DNA of 64,000 nucleotides from JBGQAS01 sp963699305 (GCA_963699305.1 OY969431.1:1674001-1738000); one strand, 5' to 3'. Numbered from the stretch's first letter, positions 28,034-36,325 are shown. The notes: generated by a model not told the origin, from the letters alone. Translations and numbers: made by a program.

Positions 28034-28759
28034 ATGACCCGCGATAAAGAGATGGACATCCGTTTGAAAAAAATCATGGAATTTCTAACAGAATTCCAGG
28101 ATAAATCCGGTTACTCACCTTCCATCAGGGAAATAGGTGATCGCATCGGGGTTAATTCAACCTCCCTGGTCGATTTTTACCTCGATAAATTAACGGAGCG
28201 CGGTGATATCGTCCGTGAAAAACATATCTCCCGCAGTATCCGGGTGATGAAACCGGTGTACAACGCCCAGACCATCACGAGCAAGATCCGCAAGACCATG
28301 CAGGATGCTTCGACTGCTGTAAACGAAGTGCTGCGCATTCCACTAGCAGGACGCATCGTTGCCAGCGCACCCGTCCCGGTACCGGAATCCGATGTAGCGT
28401 ACTTTGATCCCGAATCCAGCATCGAGATTGCGCGTGGCATGCTTTCTCCCAAGGAAAAGGTCAGCGAGTTATTCGCCCTGGAAGTCCAGGGAGATTCGAT
28501 GATCGACGCCATGGTGAACGATGGCGATATCGTCATCATGAAACCGGCTCACGAAGCCCTCAATGGTGAGATGGTCGCAGTCTGGATGGACGACAGCAAT
28601 GAGACCACACTCAAGTATTATTACAAGGAATCGGATCACATCCGCCTGCAGCCCGCCAACCCGACCATGGAACCCATTTACATCGACCCCTCACGCCATT
28701 TACGAATCATGGGTAAAGTGGTGCTGGTCATCCGGCAGGTGAAATCGGTTGCCGCCTAA
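28034..28759 (+). CDS. lexA: LexA repressor
   Basis: The SOS repressor, 241 residues, with an N-terminal winged helix (YSPSIREIGDRIGVNSTSLVDFYLDKL, residues 27-53) and a C-terminal S24 peptidase domain. The self-cleavage bond Ala105-Gly106 is in IPLAGRIVA. The catalytic serine is Ser155 in GDSMIDAM and the lysine is Lys194 in ETTLKYYY. AAGGAGGT lies only three bases before the first ATG (28031) but six before the second (28034), which I prefer. The recognition helix VNSTSLVDFY differs somewhat from the usual GLSSTSTVHAH type, so the operator may differ too. Confidence 0.93.
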   Translation: MTRDKEMDIRLKKIMEFLTEFQDKSGYSPSIREIGDRIGVNSTSLVDFYLDKLTERGDIVREKHISRSIRVMKPVYNAQTITSKIRKTMQDASTAVNEVLRIPLAGRIVASAPVPVPESDVAYFDPESSIEIARGMLSPKEKVSELFALEVQGDSMIDAMVNDGDIVIMKPAHEALNGEMVAVWMDDSNETTLKYYYKESDHIRLQPANPTMEPIYIDPSRHLRIMGKVVLVIRQVKSVAA

Positions 28760-28774
28760 AGTACTCTTATTAAC

Positions 28775-28806
28775 AAAAAAAATCAGGGATAACCCTGATT
28801 TTTTTT
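28775..28806. terminator. Bidirectional terminator between lexA and rplL
   Basis: AATCAGGG and CCCTGATT pair over 8 bp (28781-28788 with 28793-28800), with a run of eight A before and a run of T after. It therefore works for lexA on the plus strand and for the ribosomal-protein operon on the minus strand. Confidence 0.93.
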
Positions 28807-28825
28807 GTTGCTTTTGACTTGTTGT

Positions 28826-29208
28826 TTAGGCCATCTCAACAACGCCACCGGCGGCTTCGAGTTTGCTCTTGCCATCGGCTGCAGCGTCTTTGCTGACTGC
28901 GGTGAGAACCTTGGATCCGGCGGTTTCGGCCATTTTCTTGGCTTCCACGAGACCGAGGTTGGTGAGCTGGCGGATGACCTTGATGACTTCGATCTTCTTG
29001 GGGCCGGCGTCCTTGAGGATGACATCGAATTCGGTCTTCTCTTCCACAGGTTCAGCGGCAGCAGCGCCACCCGCGGCGGGTCAGCGGCGACAGCTACAGC
29101 TGCGGCAGCGGAAACGCCCCATTTTTCTTCAAGGGCTTTCACCAGTTCAGCGGCTTCCAAAACGGAAAGCTTGCTCAATTCCTCAACAAGTTTTTCTAAA
29201 TCAGCCAT
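28826..29208 (-). CDS. rplL: Ribosomal protein L7/L12, one frameshift
   Basis: The stalk protein of the 50S subunit that recruits elongation factors. The N-terminal dimerisation part MADLEKLVEELSKLSVLEAAELVKALEEKW is followed by the Ala-rich hinge and the C-terminal domain EKTEFDVILKDAGPKKIEVIKVIRQLTNLGLVEAKKM. A one-base change in the GC-rich hinge near 29077 shifts the frame; repaired length is about 127 residues, normal. It is the last gene of the operon and ends at a bidirectional terminator. rpoB and rpoC, which follow rplL in many bacteria, are not here. Confidence 0.95.
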
Positions 29209-29283
29209 TTCAAATCTCCTTACAACTTTATATATTCATCGAGCACCGGATCGAAAATTTCCAATGCCCGATCAATAAGCTCC

Positions 29284-29823
29284 TTAGGCAGCCTGCGGGG
29301 CAGCCTTTTCGGAATGAGCTTTGACGACAGACGCCAAACGGCGCGCAGGTTCTGCCAGAGTGCGGACAAGTTGAGTAGCGGGAGTATTGAACAATCCCAA
29401 CAACTTGGCGCGCATGACAGGCAGTGGCGGCAGATCAGCCAAGGCTTTCACCTTGGATGCTTCGATCATTTTGCCTTCCGAGGTATCCGCCTTTGACTTT
29501 GAAAATCTCCGATCCTTTGGTGGCATCGGTCAGGATCTTGGCCAAAGCCGGGGCATCATTGGATGCAAAACCAACCAGTGGAAGTGCCTTCAAAGTATTT
29601 GGCATCGAGGATATCTGGGCTCATTCAAAGACACGAGCAAAGTAACGTATTCTTTACAACATGCAAATTGCTCCACGTTTCCCGAGCTTTGGCACGCAGT
29701 GTATCGACATCCTTCATAGTCATGCCGTTAATAGTTGACCACGAAAACTGCCTGGCTTTCTTTCAACCATTTCATTGTAACTGTTCCTGAATCGTGACCT
29801 TTTTCCTTTTTCGTAAATGCCAA
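29284..29823 (-). CDS. rplJ: Ribosomal protein L10, multiple frameshifts
   Basis: Holds the L7/L12 dimers on the 50S stalk. The start is a TTG at 29823, nine bases after AGGAGG, giving LAFTKKEK. Recognisable blocks in several frames are KWLKESQAVFVVNYNGMTMKDVDTLRAKARE, VKNTLLL, YFEGTS, LVGFASNDAPALAKILTDATK, and the intact C-terminal 80 residues ending in HSEKAAPQAA. Six or so indels are needed to join them (for example an extra T at NYNGM near 29738). The repaired protein is about 179 residues, as expected. Dense breakage in an essential gene points to poor local sequence quality. It is preceded by an L10 leader. Confidence 0.92.
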
Positions 29824-30007
29824 TGGAGTTCACCTCCTTCCTTCAAAGATAAAAAACAGTCTTGCCTGATGATGCCAGGCAAAGACTGATAGTTTTACAT
29901 AAAAATTCCTTGTGTAAGTCTTCACCTCGGCAGGAATATTAAGCCTGTTATGCAGGCACCGGCTGTCTTGCGGTGAAGTCCGGAAATTACTCGGACAGGT
30001 GACCGTA
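29824..30007 (-). promoter_or_regulatory. Ribosomal protein L10 leader with attenuator
   Basis: The 184 bases between rplA and rplJ match the known L10 leader by position and by the conserved stretch CAGGCTTAATATTCCTGCCGAGG-type sequence around 29925-29960 (minus strand). Nearest rplJ is a classical terminator: CAGTCTTTGCCTG and CAGGCAAGACTG with a U-run (29851-29888). Established mechanism: the L10-L12 complex binds the leader and lowers expression of rplJL. Here the terminator suggests transcription attenuation. Confidence 0.85.
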
Positions 30008-30739
30008 TTATATCATTATTACTCGGTTTCTGCCATCGATCTGCGCAGCATTGGCATCCAACTTGATGCCGGGACCCATGGTGGATGTCACCGTGAGATC
30101 GTTTGATGTAGATACCTTTGGCGCTGACGGTCGGGCTTTCTTGATGCTTCCATCAAGGCAGCGAAGTTATCGAAAAGTTTGTCGGCAGTGAAAGAAACTT
30201 TGCCGATGGAAACATGAATATTGGCGGTTTTATCCAGGCGGAATTCCACACGCCCAGCTTTGGCTTCCTGGATACGCGAGGCAGATCATCGGCTGGGACA
30301 ACGGTGCCGGCTTTGGGGTTCGGCATGAGACCACGTGGACCCAAAACACGACCCAATTTACCAACTTTTCCCATCATATCGGGGGTGGCGATGGCGACAT
30401 CGAAATCAGTCCAACCGCCTAGGATCTTGTTGATCATTTCATCGGTATCGGCAATATAATCTGCGCCACCTTCCTGGGCTTTTGCAACGCCTTCACCCTG
30501 TGCAAAAACCAGCACCCGGACTGTCTTTCCCAGACCATGGGGAAGGACGACTACATCACGCACCTGCTGGTCAGCCTGCCGTGGGTCCAGACCCATGCGC
30601 ATGTGGACTTCAACGGTGCCATCAAACTTTGGAATAGGAGGTTTCTTTTACCAGTTCAAACGCTTTACGTGGTTCGTAAAATTCGTCCAACATTTATTTT
30701 GGCCAAAGCGGCCAGGTATTTCTTACCGTGTTTTGCCAT
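30008..30739 (-). CDS. rplA: Ribosomal protein L1, multiple frameshifts
   Basis: Protein of the mobile L1 stalk of the 50S subunit. The ATG at 30739 begins MAKHGKKYLAALAKI. A clean central frame carries RQADQQVRDVVVLPHGLGK and the signature region KVGKLGRVLGPRGLMPNPKAGTV, and the C-terminus is TVTSTMGPGIKLDANAAQ ending in RNRVIMI. Roughly four indels (near 30690, 30600, 30270-30290, 30100-30150) split it. Repaired length is about 243 residues, normal for L1. The usual order rplK-rplA is kept. Confidence 0.93.
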
Positions 30740-30788
30740 TTTTTCTCCTCGTGGTGCAGACGGGCAATCGGATTACCCTCCCACAGTA

Positions 30789-31220
30789 TTAATCTTCGAC
30801 TGTCAAAATGCCCATGTTGCGGGCAGTGCCTTCGATTTGACGCATGGCACTTCTTCAAGATCAAGCGTGTTCATATCTTTCGATTTGAGTTCAGCAATTT
30901 CGCGCAACTGGGCGCGGGTCACTTTGCCAACCTTTTTGCGGTTGGGTTCCCCGGAACCTTTTTCCACTCCGGCAGCTTTTCTTAAACAGAACGGAAGCTG
31001 GGGGTGATTTTAAGACGAAGGTGAATGAACCATCGGTGAAAACGGTGATCTCTGCAGGAATGATATCGCCTGCGCTGTTTTGAGTGCGGGCGTTGTATTC
31101 TTTGCAGAATGCCATGATGTTGATCCCATGACCTGCCAGGGCGGGACCGATCGGGGGTGCCGGGTTGGCTTTTCCGCCTGTGATCTGTAAACGTACGATT
31201 GCTTTAATTTTCTTTGCCAC
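30789..31220 (-). CDS. rplK: Ribosomal protein L11, frameshifted
   Basis: Part of the GTPase-associated centre of the 50S subunit and substrate of PrmA (26.5 kb). The start is GTG at 31220 after AAAGGAG. The N-terminal domain includes KAIVRLQITGGKANPAPPIGPAL and GINIMAFCKEYNART. The C-terminal RNA-binding domain resumes in other frames as KKVGKVTRAQLREIAELKSKDMNT and MRQIEGTARNMGILTVED. At least two or three indels (near 30985-30970, 30860-30840) are needed. About 143 residues when repaired, as expected. Confidence 0.94.
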
Positions 31221-31297
31221 TTTTTTTCTCCTTTGTGGTTATAGCGGGTGATATGGGGAGCACCCTCCCACGCTGATCATCCTTGCGGAGATCAATA

Positions 31298-31993
31298 TTA
31301 CGCTTTTTCCACCTGCAAAAAGTCCAACTCAACGGGAGTTTCACGTCCAAAGAAATTGACCATCACCCGCACCTTTGTGCGTTCCATATCAATTTCATCC
31401 ACAATACCACGGAAATCATTGAACGGTCCATCCACAATGCGGACACGTTCGCCAACCTTGAACGAAACCTTTACATGCGGAGCTTCTGCTTCCATGCGGC
31501 GCAGGATCTGTTATACTTCATCCGGCCGCAATGGTGTGGGAACATTGCCCATCCCAACAAAACCGGTAACACCCGGGGTGTTGCGCACAACATACCATGA
31601 TTCTTCAGAAAGGATCATGTTCACCAGCACATAGCCTGGGAAAACATGGCGCTCAACGGTTCGGCGTTTTCCATCTTTTACTTCGATCTCTTCCTGGGTC
31701 GGGATGACGACATCAAAGATCTTATCCTTCATCCCCATGGTTTCGATACGTTGCTCAAGATTATGTCGAACTTTATTCTCATACCCCGAATAACAATGGA
31801 TGACATACCAGGCGCGTTCATCCGTAATACCTTCCGGAGAAAGTTCCGGTTTGATCAGAGGGATTTCAGGGATGGGTTCCGGGGAAGGAGCAGCATTTTC
31901 AGGCGCGTTTACATCTCCGGAGGTCACATTTTCCTCTTCCGGATTCTCAGAGAGCACGGGCTCATTATTGTTCATATCGTTCTGCAAGTCCAT
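31298..31993 (-). CDS. nusG: Transcription elongation factor NusG, in-frame stop
   Basis: Links RNA polymerase to pause control and, in many bacteria, to ribosomes or Rho. About 60 acidic, Pro-rich residues precede the NGN domain (AWYVIHCYSGYENKVRHNL, VFPGYVLVNMILSEESWYVVRNTPGVTGFVG). The C-terminal KOW domain is FKVGERVRIVDGPFNDFRGIVDEID. The two parts are in the same frame but are separated by one TAA at 31511-31513, in RPDEV-stop-QILRRME, where a Glu or Gln codon is usual. A single substitution would explain it. Total length about 231 residues. SecE lies just upstream, the usual order. Confidence 0.94.
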
Positions 31994-32024
31994 TCCTGCT
32001 CCTTACTTGTTGCCAGTAAAACGA

Positions 32025-32228
32025 TCAGGCTAAAACCAGGCTGATCATTTTGGAAAATCCGTAATCCAATAAACCAAGAAATACACCGACTGCCAGCATG
32101 ACCAAGATGACAATCCTTGTCAAACGCCAGGCTTCACGTGGTGTAGGCCAGGTAACTTTGCGCAATTCACCGACGGTCTCACGCCACCAGTTAGCAAGGC
32201 AGCTGGGTCTCTTTACTTTATCAGCCAC
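32025..32228 (-). CDS. secE: Preprotein translocase subunit SecE
   Basis: The small essential membrane subunit of SecYEG, partner of the SecA at 1.7-5.7 kb. The 67-residue protein has the cytoplasmic amphipathic helix ANWWRETVGELRKVTWPTPREAWRLT and one C-terminal transmembrane helix. The start is GTG at 32228 after AAGGAG. The longer open frame reaching 32345 overlaps tRNA-Trp and cannot be real. The operon order tRNA-Trp, secE, nusG is widely conserved. Confidence 0.95.
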   Translation of the reverse strand: MADKVKRPSCLANWWRETVGELRKVTWPTPREAWRLTRIVILVMLAVGVFLGLLDYGFSKMISLVLA

Positions 32229-32252
32229 GATTCGCTCCTTTTTCAGGTTTAA

Positions 32253-32277
32253 AACGCCGCCCTTTAAAGACGGCGTT
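32253..32277 (-). other. GC-rich hairpin between tRNA-Trp and secE
   Basis: On the minus strand AACGCCGTC and GGCGGCGTT pair over 9 bp (one G-U) around TTTAAAG, followed by a short TTTAAA. It may aid tRNA 3' processing or act as a weak attenuator before secE. Confidence 0.45.
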
Positions 32278-32288
32278 GTCTTTATGGC

Positions 32289-32361
32289 AGGCCAGGCAGG
32301 AATTGAACCCACAACCTCCTGTTTTGGAGACAGGCACTCTGCCAAATTGAGCTACTGGCCT
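32289..32361 (-). tRNA. tRNA-Trp (CCA)
   Basis: A 73-base cloverleaf reading AGGCCAGTAGCTC at the 5' end, anticodon loop CTCCAAA with anticodon CCA, T-loop GGTTCAATTCC and acceptor 3' strand CTGGCCT. It lies between rpmG and secE on the same strand, a position conserved in several phyla. The CCA tail is not encoded. Confidence 0.97.
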
Positions 32362-32423
32362 ACTATCGGTCAACACTGGAAGGATTTCCCTGCCGTTCCA
32401 GGATGATCACCTGCGAACCGATC

Positions 32424-32594
32424 TTACTTGGTTTCCCGATGCAGCGTGTGCTTGCGGCATCGTGGACAATATTTCTTGAATTCCAACCGGTCAGGGTCGT
32501 TACGCCGATTTTTCTCGGTGGTGTAATTGCGTTCCTTGCAATCCGCGCATGCCAATGTAATCACTGGGCGGACATCTTTCTTTTTGGATGCCAT
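32424..32594 (-). CDS. rpmG: Ribosomal protein L33, zinc-binding form
   Basis: A 56-residue protein of the 50S subunit. It begins MASKKKDVRPVITLACADCKE, has RNYTTEKNRRNDPDRLEFKKY and ends CPRCRKHTLHRETK. Both CxxC pairs (residues 16-19 and 43-46) are present, so this is the zinc-dependent C+ form. It sits between tuf and tRNA-Trp. The frame is intact. Confidence 0.96.
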   Translation of the reverse strand: MASKKKDVRPVITLACADCKERNYTTEKNRRNDPDRLEFKKYCPRCRKHTLHRETK

Positions 32595-32637
32595 AATTTA
32601 AATCCTGCAGCTCTCATTTTCAGAGCCGCAACTCCTT

Positions 32638-33840
32638 CTAGTCCAAAATCTTAGTGATCACGCCGGCACCAACCGTCAGACCACCTTCGCGAATAGCGAA
32701 TTTGGAGCCCTGCTCCAGTGCCACAGGGATGATCAGTTCCACTTCCATGTTCACGTTGTCGCCCGGCATGACCATCTCAACGCCTTCCGGCAGTTTGATC
32801 GATCCGGTCACATCCATGGTCCGAATGTAGAACTGCGGCCGGTATCCAGTGAAGAACGGCTTGTGCCGTCCGCCTTCGTCTTTCCTCAGCACCACCACCT
32901 CGGCATTGAATTTCTTGTGCGGCGTGATGCTCCCGGGCTTGGCGATGACCTGCCCGCGCTCCACGTCCGTGCGCTCGATGCCCCGCAACAGCAGCCCGGC
33001 GTTGTCGCCTGCCATGCCTTTGTCCAGGGTCTTGTGGAACATCTCGACTCCCGTTACCACACTCGGAGTGCTCTTTTCCTTCAACCCGATGATCTCCACC
33101 GCTTCACCCACCTTGATCGTGCCGCGGTCGATACGCCCTGTCACCACTGTGCCGCGTCCCTTGATCGAGAACACGTCTTCCACCGGCATCATGAATGGCT
33201 TATCCGTGTCGCGCTTCGGCTCCGGTATGTATTCATCCACCACCCGCAGCAATTCCTTGATGCAGGCATATTCCGGCGCATTCGGGTCGGTGCTGGTGCT
33301 TTCCAGTGCCTTCAACGCACTGCCGCGTACGATCGGCGTGGTATCCCCGGGGAAATCATATCCGTTCAGCATTTCCCGCAGTTCGATCTCCACCAGTTCC
33401 AACAGCTCCGGATCGTCCATCATGTCGACCTTGTTCAGGAACACCACGATGCTCGGTACTTCCACCTGCCGTGCCAGCAGCACGTGCTCCTTGGTCTGCG
33501 GCATGGGCCCGTCCGGCGCTGCCACCACCAGGATGGCACCATCCACCTGTGCGGCTCCCGTGATCATGTTCTTGATGTAGTCGCGGTGTCCCGGCATGTC
33601 CACGTGGGCATAGTGACGCTTCTCGGTCTCGTATTCCACATGCGCAATGTTGATCGTGATGCCGCGCGCTTTCTCTTCCGGTGCATTGTCGATCGAATCA
33701 TACGGCCGGAACGTGGCTTTCCCTAAAAATCCACAGTATTTCGTGATCGCCGCTGTCAGGGTCGTCTTGCCATGGTCAATGTGACCCATCGTCCCTACAT
33801 TCAAGTGCGGCTTTGAACGATCAAATTTTTGCTTCGCCAT
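32638..33840 (-). CDS. tuf: Elongation factor Tu
   Basis: The GTPase that brings aminoacyl-tRNA to the ribosome. The 400-residue protein has G1 GHIDHGKTTL (residues 19-28), G3 DMPGHRDY, G4 NKVDMMDD and G5 SALKAL-type, then the beta-barrel domains with GRIDRGTIKVGE and PEGVEMVMPGDN. I chose the ATG at 33840 with GGAGAGG upstream; the longer frame adds six residues without a ribosome site. Unlike its neighbours it is free of frameshifts. Only one tuf copy is in the window. Its exchange factor tsf is at 9.4-10 kb. Confidence 0.97.
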   Translation of the reverse strand: MAKQKFDRSKPHLNVGTMGHIDHGKTTLTAAITKYCGFLGKATFRPYDSIDNAPEEKARGITINIAHVEYETEKRHYAHVDMPGHRDYIKNMITGAAQVDGAILVVAAPDGPMPQTKEHVLLARQVEVPSIVVFLNKVDMMDDPELLELVEIELREMLNGYDFPGDTTPIVRGSALKALESTSTDPNAPEYACIKELLRVVDEYIPEPKRDTDKPFMMPVEDVFSIKGRGTVVTGRIDRGTIKVGEAVEIIGLKEKSTPSVVTGVEMFHKTLDKGMAGDNAGLLLRGIERTDVERGQVIAKPGSITPHKKFNAEVVVLRKDEGGRHKPFFTGYRPQFYIRTMDVTGSIKLPEGVEMVMPGDNVNMEVELIIPVALEQGSKFAIREGGLTVGAGVITKILD

Positions 33841-33877
33841 ACTACCTCTCCTTATCAATTATCTTTTTCGGCAGTAG

Positions 33878-33950
33878 AGCCCTCAATGGGAGTCGAACCC
33901 ATGACCCCGCCCTTACCAAGGGCGTGCTCTACCAACTGAGCTATGAGGGC
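33878..33950 (-). tRNA. tRNA-Thr (GGU)
   Basis: A 73-base cloverleaf beginning GCCCTCATAGCTCAG, anticodon loop TTGGTAA (anticodon GGT), T-arm GGGTTCGACTCCC and discriminator T. It precedes tuf by 37 bases on the same transcript. Confidence 0.96.
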
Positions 33951-33983
33951 ATGCCTCACATTTATATTTGGTCTTGCGACCAG

Positions 33984-34066
33984 TGGGCAGTGGAGGATTT
34001 GAACCTTCGAAGGCGTTCGCCATCTGATTTACAGTCAGACCCCTTTGTCCACTTGGGTAACTGCCC
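33984..34066 (-). tRNA. tRNA-Tyr (GUA)
   Basis: An 83-base class II tRNA. Acceptor GGGCAGT pairs with ACTGCCC, discriminator A; anticodon loop CTGTAAA gives anticodon GTA; the long variable arm GGCGAACGCC is characteristic of tRNA-Tyr. Confidence 0.95.
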
Positions 34067-34134
34067 ATTTCGAACCGTTGCCGGTTCGCAAGCGGGGTGG
34101 TGATTGACCCAACCCACTTGCCAGCCGTCAACTG

Positions 34135-34207
34135 AGCCGATGAAGGGAATCGGACCCTTGACCCGCCGCTTACAAGGCGGCTGCTCTACCATCTGAGCTA
34201 CATCGGC
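34135..34207 (-). tRNA. tRNA-Thr (UGU)
   Basis: A 73-base cloverleaf beginning GCCGATGTAGCTCAG, anticodon loop CTTGTAA (anticodon TGT) and T-arm GGGTCCGATTCCC. It is the first element after the operon promoter. The 68 bases between it and tRNA-Tyr show no gene. Confidence 0.95.
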
Positions 34208-34238
34208 GCGATGTTAAAGTACCAAAATAGCGTGCCTG

Positions 34239-34267
34239 ATTATACCAAAGCCCATCCAGTCGGACAA
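34239..34267 (-). promoter_or_regulatory. Promoter of the tRNA-tuf-secE-nusG-rpl operon
   Basis: On the minus strand TTGTCC (34267-34262) and a perfect TATAAT (34244-34239) are 17 bases apart. It points into tRNA-Thr(UGU) and is the only strong promoter I see for the whole cluster down to rplL. Confidence 0.85.
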
Positions 34268-34380
34268 GACTTAAGTCTAAATTGGCACATGAAGATTGAA
34301 GTTTATCAGTCTTTGGGATGACGGTCAAGGAATTAACAGAAAAAAGCCGGAAACCGTGAAATCAGTAAACAATGATCGTA

Positions 34381-34921
34381 TTATCTTTTTTTACGGGCGG
34401 CATATTCCTGCCAGTGCACCCTGCGCGCTTCATATTTCGTTCCAGCTTCCTTCGTTTCCGCAGGATACCCAAATTGTATGACACCCAGCGGCGTTACACC
34501 ATTGGGGATATTCAAGACACCCTTGATCCGCTTTTCAAGTATAAAAACCGGGTGAACTCCACACCAGACACTCCCTAAGCCCAACCCGACCGCGGCGATG
34601 AGCATATTTTCGATGGCGGCGCTACAATCCTGTACCCAGAACATCCTAGCAGCAGTCTTGTGATTCGTAATTTCCGGATTTCCACATACGATGATGCACA
34701 ACGGAGAATTAAATTTCCCGAGCGGCATGTTGGCCTTTTAGCTCTTTAAGCGCTTCTTTTTCGTCAACAACAATAAACTCCCATGGTTGTGCATTGGTTG
34801 CGGATGGTGCCGCCATGCCAGCTTGCAGTAATAATGTGATGGTAGCCTTATCAATCTTCTGATCAGTAAATTTCCGGATACTGCGCCGTGAAAAAATTGC
34901 ATCGATGATAGAATTTGGCAT
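34381..34921 (-). CDS. Nitroreductase-family protein, one frameshift
   Basis: An FMN-dependent oxidoreductase fold of about 180 residues. The N-terminal part has IFSRRSIRKFTDQKI and the flavin-contact motif AGMAAPSATNAQPWEFIVV. After a one-base shift near 34735 it continues MPLGKFNSPLCIIVCGN, then AAIENMLIAAVGLGLGSVWCG and GVIQFGYPAE. I take the ATG at 34921 as start; a longer one at 34966 is possible since neither has a strong ribosome site. It stands alone between the tRNA promoter and the insertion element. The electron acceptor is unknown. Confidence 0.87.
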
Positions 34922-35047
34922 GGGATGATCAATTTCCTTTTCGGATGGTTTCTTTAATGATATCAATCAATTCTCTACAAGAAATAAAAAAAATTTCATA
35001 AGTAAATATCTGATGACTAACTTTCATTTCAAGTCAATGTGTAACTA

Positions 35048-35075
35048 TTTACAAACAGAACACTTGTACTATAAT
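35048..35075 (+). promoter_or_regulatory. Promoter upstream of tnpB
   Basis: TTTACA (35048-35053) and a perfect TATAAT (35070-35075) are 16 bases apart, 12 bases before the tnpB ATG. The short leader leaves little room for a ribosome site. Confidence 0.65.
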
Positions 35076-35087
35076 TATGAATAACCG

Positions 35088-36230
35088 ATGTTCATCCGAA
35101 AAGCCTATCGTTATCGATTGTACCCTAACTCTATTCAGAAGCAGCAACTGGCGATCAACTTCGACCAGGCGCGCTTCGTGTACAACCATTTCCTGGCAGA
35201 GAGAATGCGGTATTACGATAAACATCACTCCTCACTAACCAAAAAAGGTCTGAACTATTACGACAATGCCAATGCCTTGAAAGAGTTGAAGCATGATCCT
35301 GAATATGAATGGCTGAAAGGAGCCCATTCGCAGGTACTACAGCAATCTCTCATGGACTTGGATCGTGCCTTTCAGAATTTTTTCGCAAAACACACTCGAT
35401 ACCCCCATTTCCACAGTAAGAAAAGCAAGCAGACTGCCCGATATCCTCAGGGAGTTCGGGTGGGCTGAGGATGGGTGGAACTACCCAAGATCGGGAAGGT
35501 TAAAGCGGTCATCCACCGCCCTTGTGAAGGCAGCATCAAGAATGTGACCGTGACGAGAACCAAGTCCGGTCGCTACCTTGTTGCAGTACAGGTGGAGATG
35601 GATATCCCGGAGCCGCAACCAATTACATCTGCGCCGGTGGGTATCGACCTGGGGGTGACATCTTTTCTCGTCACCTCCGACGGAGTGTCCATCGCGGCTC
35701 CACAGTACTTGCTGAAGGCTCAGGATCAGCTGGCGCGTTTGCAAAAGAAGTTATCTCGCTGTCAAATGGGATCTCATGGGCGTGAAAAGGTGCGGTATCA
35801 ACTGGCTCGCCAGCATGAAAGGATCGCCAACCAGCGCCTGAACTTCCTGCACAAGGCCAGCCGCTGGCTGGTGGACACATACGGGTTGATCGGAATAGAG
35901 GACCTGAACGTGAGTGGAATGGTGCGTAATCGCCACCTGTCACGGGCAATCTCGGATGCTGGCTGGGGAGAACTACGGCGCCAAGTTCAATATAAGGGAA
36001 ATTGGTATGGCACCCAAGTGGTTTCGGTGGGACGCTTCTTCCCATCCAGCCGCCTCTGTTCTAAATGCGGGCATGTACTAACTGCGTTATCGCTGTCAGT
36101 ACGGGAGTGGGATTGCCCAGAATGTGATGCACATCACGACCGTGATTTGAATGCTGCAATCAATATTCAAAAGGAAGCGCAAGCTAGGGCGGGAACCGCC
36201 CGAAGGACACGCCGATGGAGAGGTTGTTAG
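35088..36230 (+). CDS. tnpB: TnpB-like RNA-guided nuclease (OrfB), in-frame stop
   Basis: TnpB proteins are RuvC-type nucleases guided by an RNA from the element's right end. The N-terminal OrfB part is YRYRLYPNSIQKQQL and QQSLMDLDRAFQNFF. The RuvC domain has the Asp in GIDLGVTSFLV, the Glu in GIEDLNVSGM and the last Asp in HDRDLNAAINI, with the zinc finger CSKCGH and CPECDAHH between. All catalytic and zinc residues are intact. A TGA at 35466-35468 (codon 127) separates the two halves in the same frame, just before GWVELPKIGKV. With one substitution repaired, length is 380 residues. It is either a dead copy or a sequencing error. Confidence 0.9.
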
Positions 36231-36297
36231 TCCAGTCTCAAGCTGGCAGTCCTCGTTGAAGTCGGAAGCTGCTCCCTTATAATGAGTGGCAGTTCAC
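36231..36297 (+). ncRNA. Probable omega-RNA 3' part / IS right end
   Basis: The sequence after the tnpB stop has the imperfect palindrome CTGCTC...GAGTGGCAG and ends AGTTCAC, resembling right ends of IS605-type elements, which form the scaffold of the TnpB guide RNA. The guide would be the flanking host sequence starting at 36298. Predicted from position and form only. Confidence 0.55.
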
Positions 36298-36325
36298 TGT
36301 ATAATCGTTTTGACTTGGAGGTTTC

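Larger units (their letters stand above)
35048..36297 (+). mobile_element. IS200/IS605-type element with tnpB only
   Basis: The unit contains a tnpB-like gene with its own promoter and a right end with a subterminal imperfect hairpin ending in GTGGCAGTTCAC, a typical IS605-group right-end form. No tnpA transposase is present, as in IS1341-type elements, so it can move only with help from elsewhere. The left boundary is not clear; I start it at the promoter. No target duplication is expected for this family. Confidence 0.75.

Noticed and set aside
32025..32345. SecE with an N-terminal extension of about 40 residues
   Set aside because: The extension overlaps tRNA-Trp and the following hairpin; the GTG at 32228 with AAGGAG explains SecE at its usual length.
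35466..35468. Selenocysteine or stop recoding at the tnpB TGA
   Set aside because: The position is not a catalytic or Cys-type site, no SECIS-like stem was apparent directly after it, and no selenocysteine genes are in the window.
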